A stretch of 5,235 bases of DNA from Desulfurococcales archaeon (GTDB lineage Archaea; Thermoproteota; Thermoprotei_A; Sulfolobales; NBVN01). Location: positions 1-5,235 of the forward strand of contig JAGDWE010000021.1 in assembly GCA_023255965.1 (NCBI GenBank). Direction: 5' to 3'. Made by a program: the position numbers and the translations under genes. Position 1 is the first letter of the stretch, and each line of letters begins with the position of its first letter. Of this stretch, positions 5,160 through 5,235 are shown piece by piece. The notes under the pieces were generated by a model, which saw only the letters and a program-made list of their open reading frames with translations, had not been told where the DNA came from and did no database searches.

Positions 5160-5235
5160 TTAATTCTCTACCCTTGGCTCCATCGCCCTCAGAGCCCCCT
5201 TCATCGGGCCAATATCGTTGGGCCCCGCCCGGGGC
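5160..5235 (-). CDS. C-terminal end of an unidentified gene (partial, runs off the window)
   Basis: One minus-strand frame is open from the window edge to TAA at 5162-5160 and encodes about 24 residues: PRAGPNDIGPMKGALRAMEP, then RVEN. The even mix of charged and small residues looks like a genuine protein C-terminus, and a convergent gene 7 bp from the pcm stop is plausible. The GC content is much higher than elsewhere in the window. I do not recognise the family. The alternative is a GC-rich structured RNA, given the hairpin at the edge. Confidence 0.4.
   Translation of the reverse strand, partial: PRAGPNDIGPMKGALRAMEPRVEN
5222..5235. repeat. GC-rich inverted repeat at the window edge
   Basis: GCCCC (5222-5226) and GGGGC (5231-5235) form a perfect 5-bp stem with loop GCCC, and a second possible pairing exists between GGGCC (5206-5210) and GGCCC (5221-5225). 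No T-tract follows, so it is not a clear terminator. It lies inside the putative convergent coding end and may simply reflect GC-rich Pro, Gly, Ala and Arg codons. Confidence 0.35.

Noticed and set aside
5160..5204. C/D-box-like motifs on the minus strand (CGATGA, CTGA, CGATGG) near the window end
   Set aside because: There is no final D box, the spacing is short, and the stretch reads better as a protein C-terminus.

Overview
The window looks archaeal, most likely a thermophilic member of the Thermoproteota (TACK) group. The evidence is protein families typical of or restricted to archaea (a DUF371 protein, an archaeal-type PCMT), a methylmalonyl-CoA mutase encoded as two separate polypeptides, heavy use of AGG/AGA for Arg and ATA for Ile, possible TTG/GTG starts, and TATA-like boxes centred about 26 bp upstream of likely starts with no Shine-Dalgarno sequence (leaderless transcription). 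Genes inside the operon do have Shine-Dalgarno-like sequences. I cannot name a genus.

Layout. 1-72: possible last codons of an upstream gene. 73-207: a leader region with a good TATA box and, in the right place after it, a candidate C/D box sRNA. 208-1383: a NOL1/NOP2/Sun-family RNA m5C methyltransferase. About 1446-3980: a three-gene methylmalonyl-CoA operon, consisting of the B12-binding small subunit of the mutase, methylmalonyl-CoA epimerase (1-bp gap) and the mutase catalytic large subunit (8-bp overlap). 3936-4427, minus strand: a DUF371 protein whose 3' end overlaps the mutase gene by 45 bp. 4490-5152: protein-L-isoaspartate O-methyltransferase, diverging from DUF371 across a 62-bp shared promoter region. 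5160-5235, minus strand: the C-terminal codons of an unidentified GC-rich gene convergent with pcm.

The operon encodes the last two steps from propionyl-CoA carboxylation to the central pathway: the epimerase interconverts (S)- and (R)-methylmalonyl-CoA, and the B12-dependent mutase converts the (R) form to succinyl-CoA. Specificity residues in the large subunit (Tyr86, Ala113, Arg204, His241) point to methylmalonyl-CoA rather than isobutyryl- or 2-hydroxyisobutyryl-CoA. The window does not show whether this serves autotrophy (3-hydroxypropionate/4-hydroxybutyrate cycle) or propionate/amino-acid breakdown.

The points most worth a second look are: the mutase small-subunit gene has no in-frame ATG, GTG or TTG upstream of its essential B12-binding motif, so it needs a frameshift, a non-canonical start or a sequence correction; the C/D box sRNA candidate sits directly before an RNA methyltransferase gene; and the DUF371 C-terminal tail is encoded antisense to the end of the mutase. 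I found no clearly new multi-gene system.
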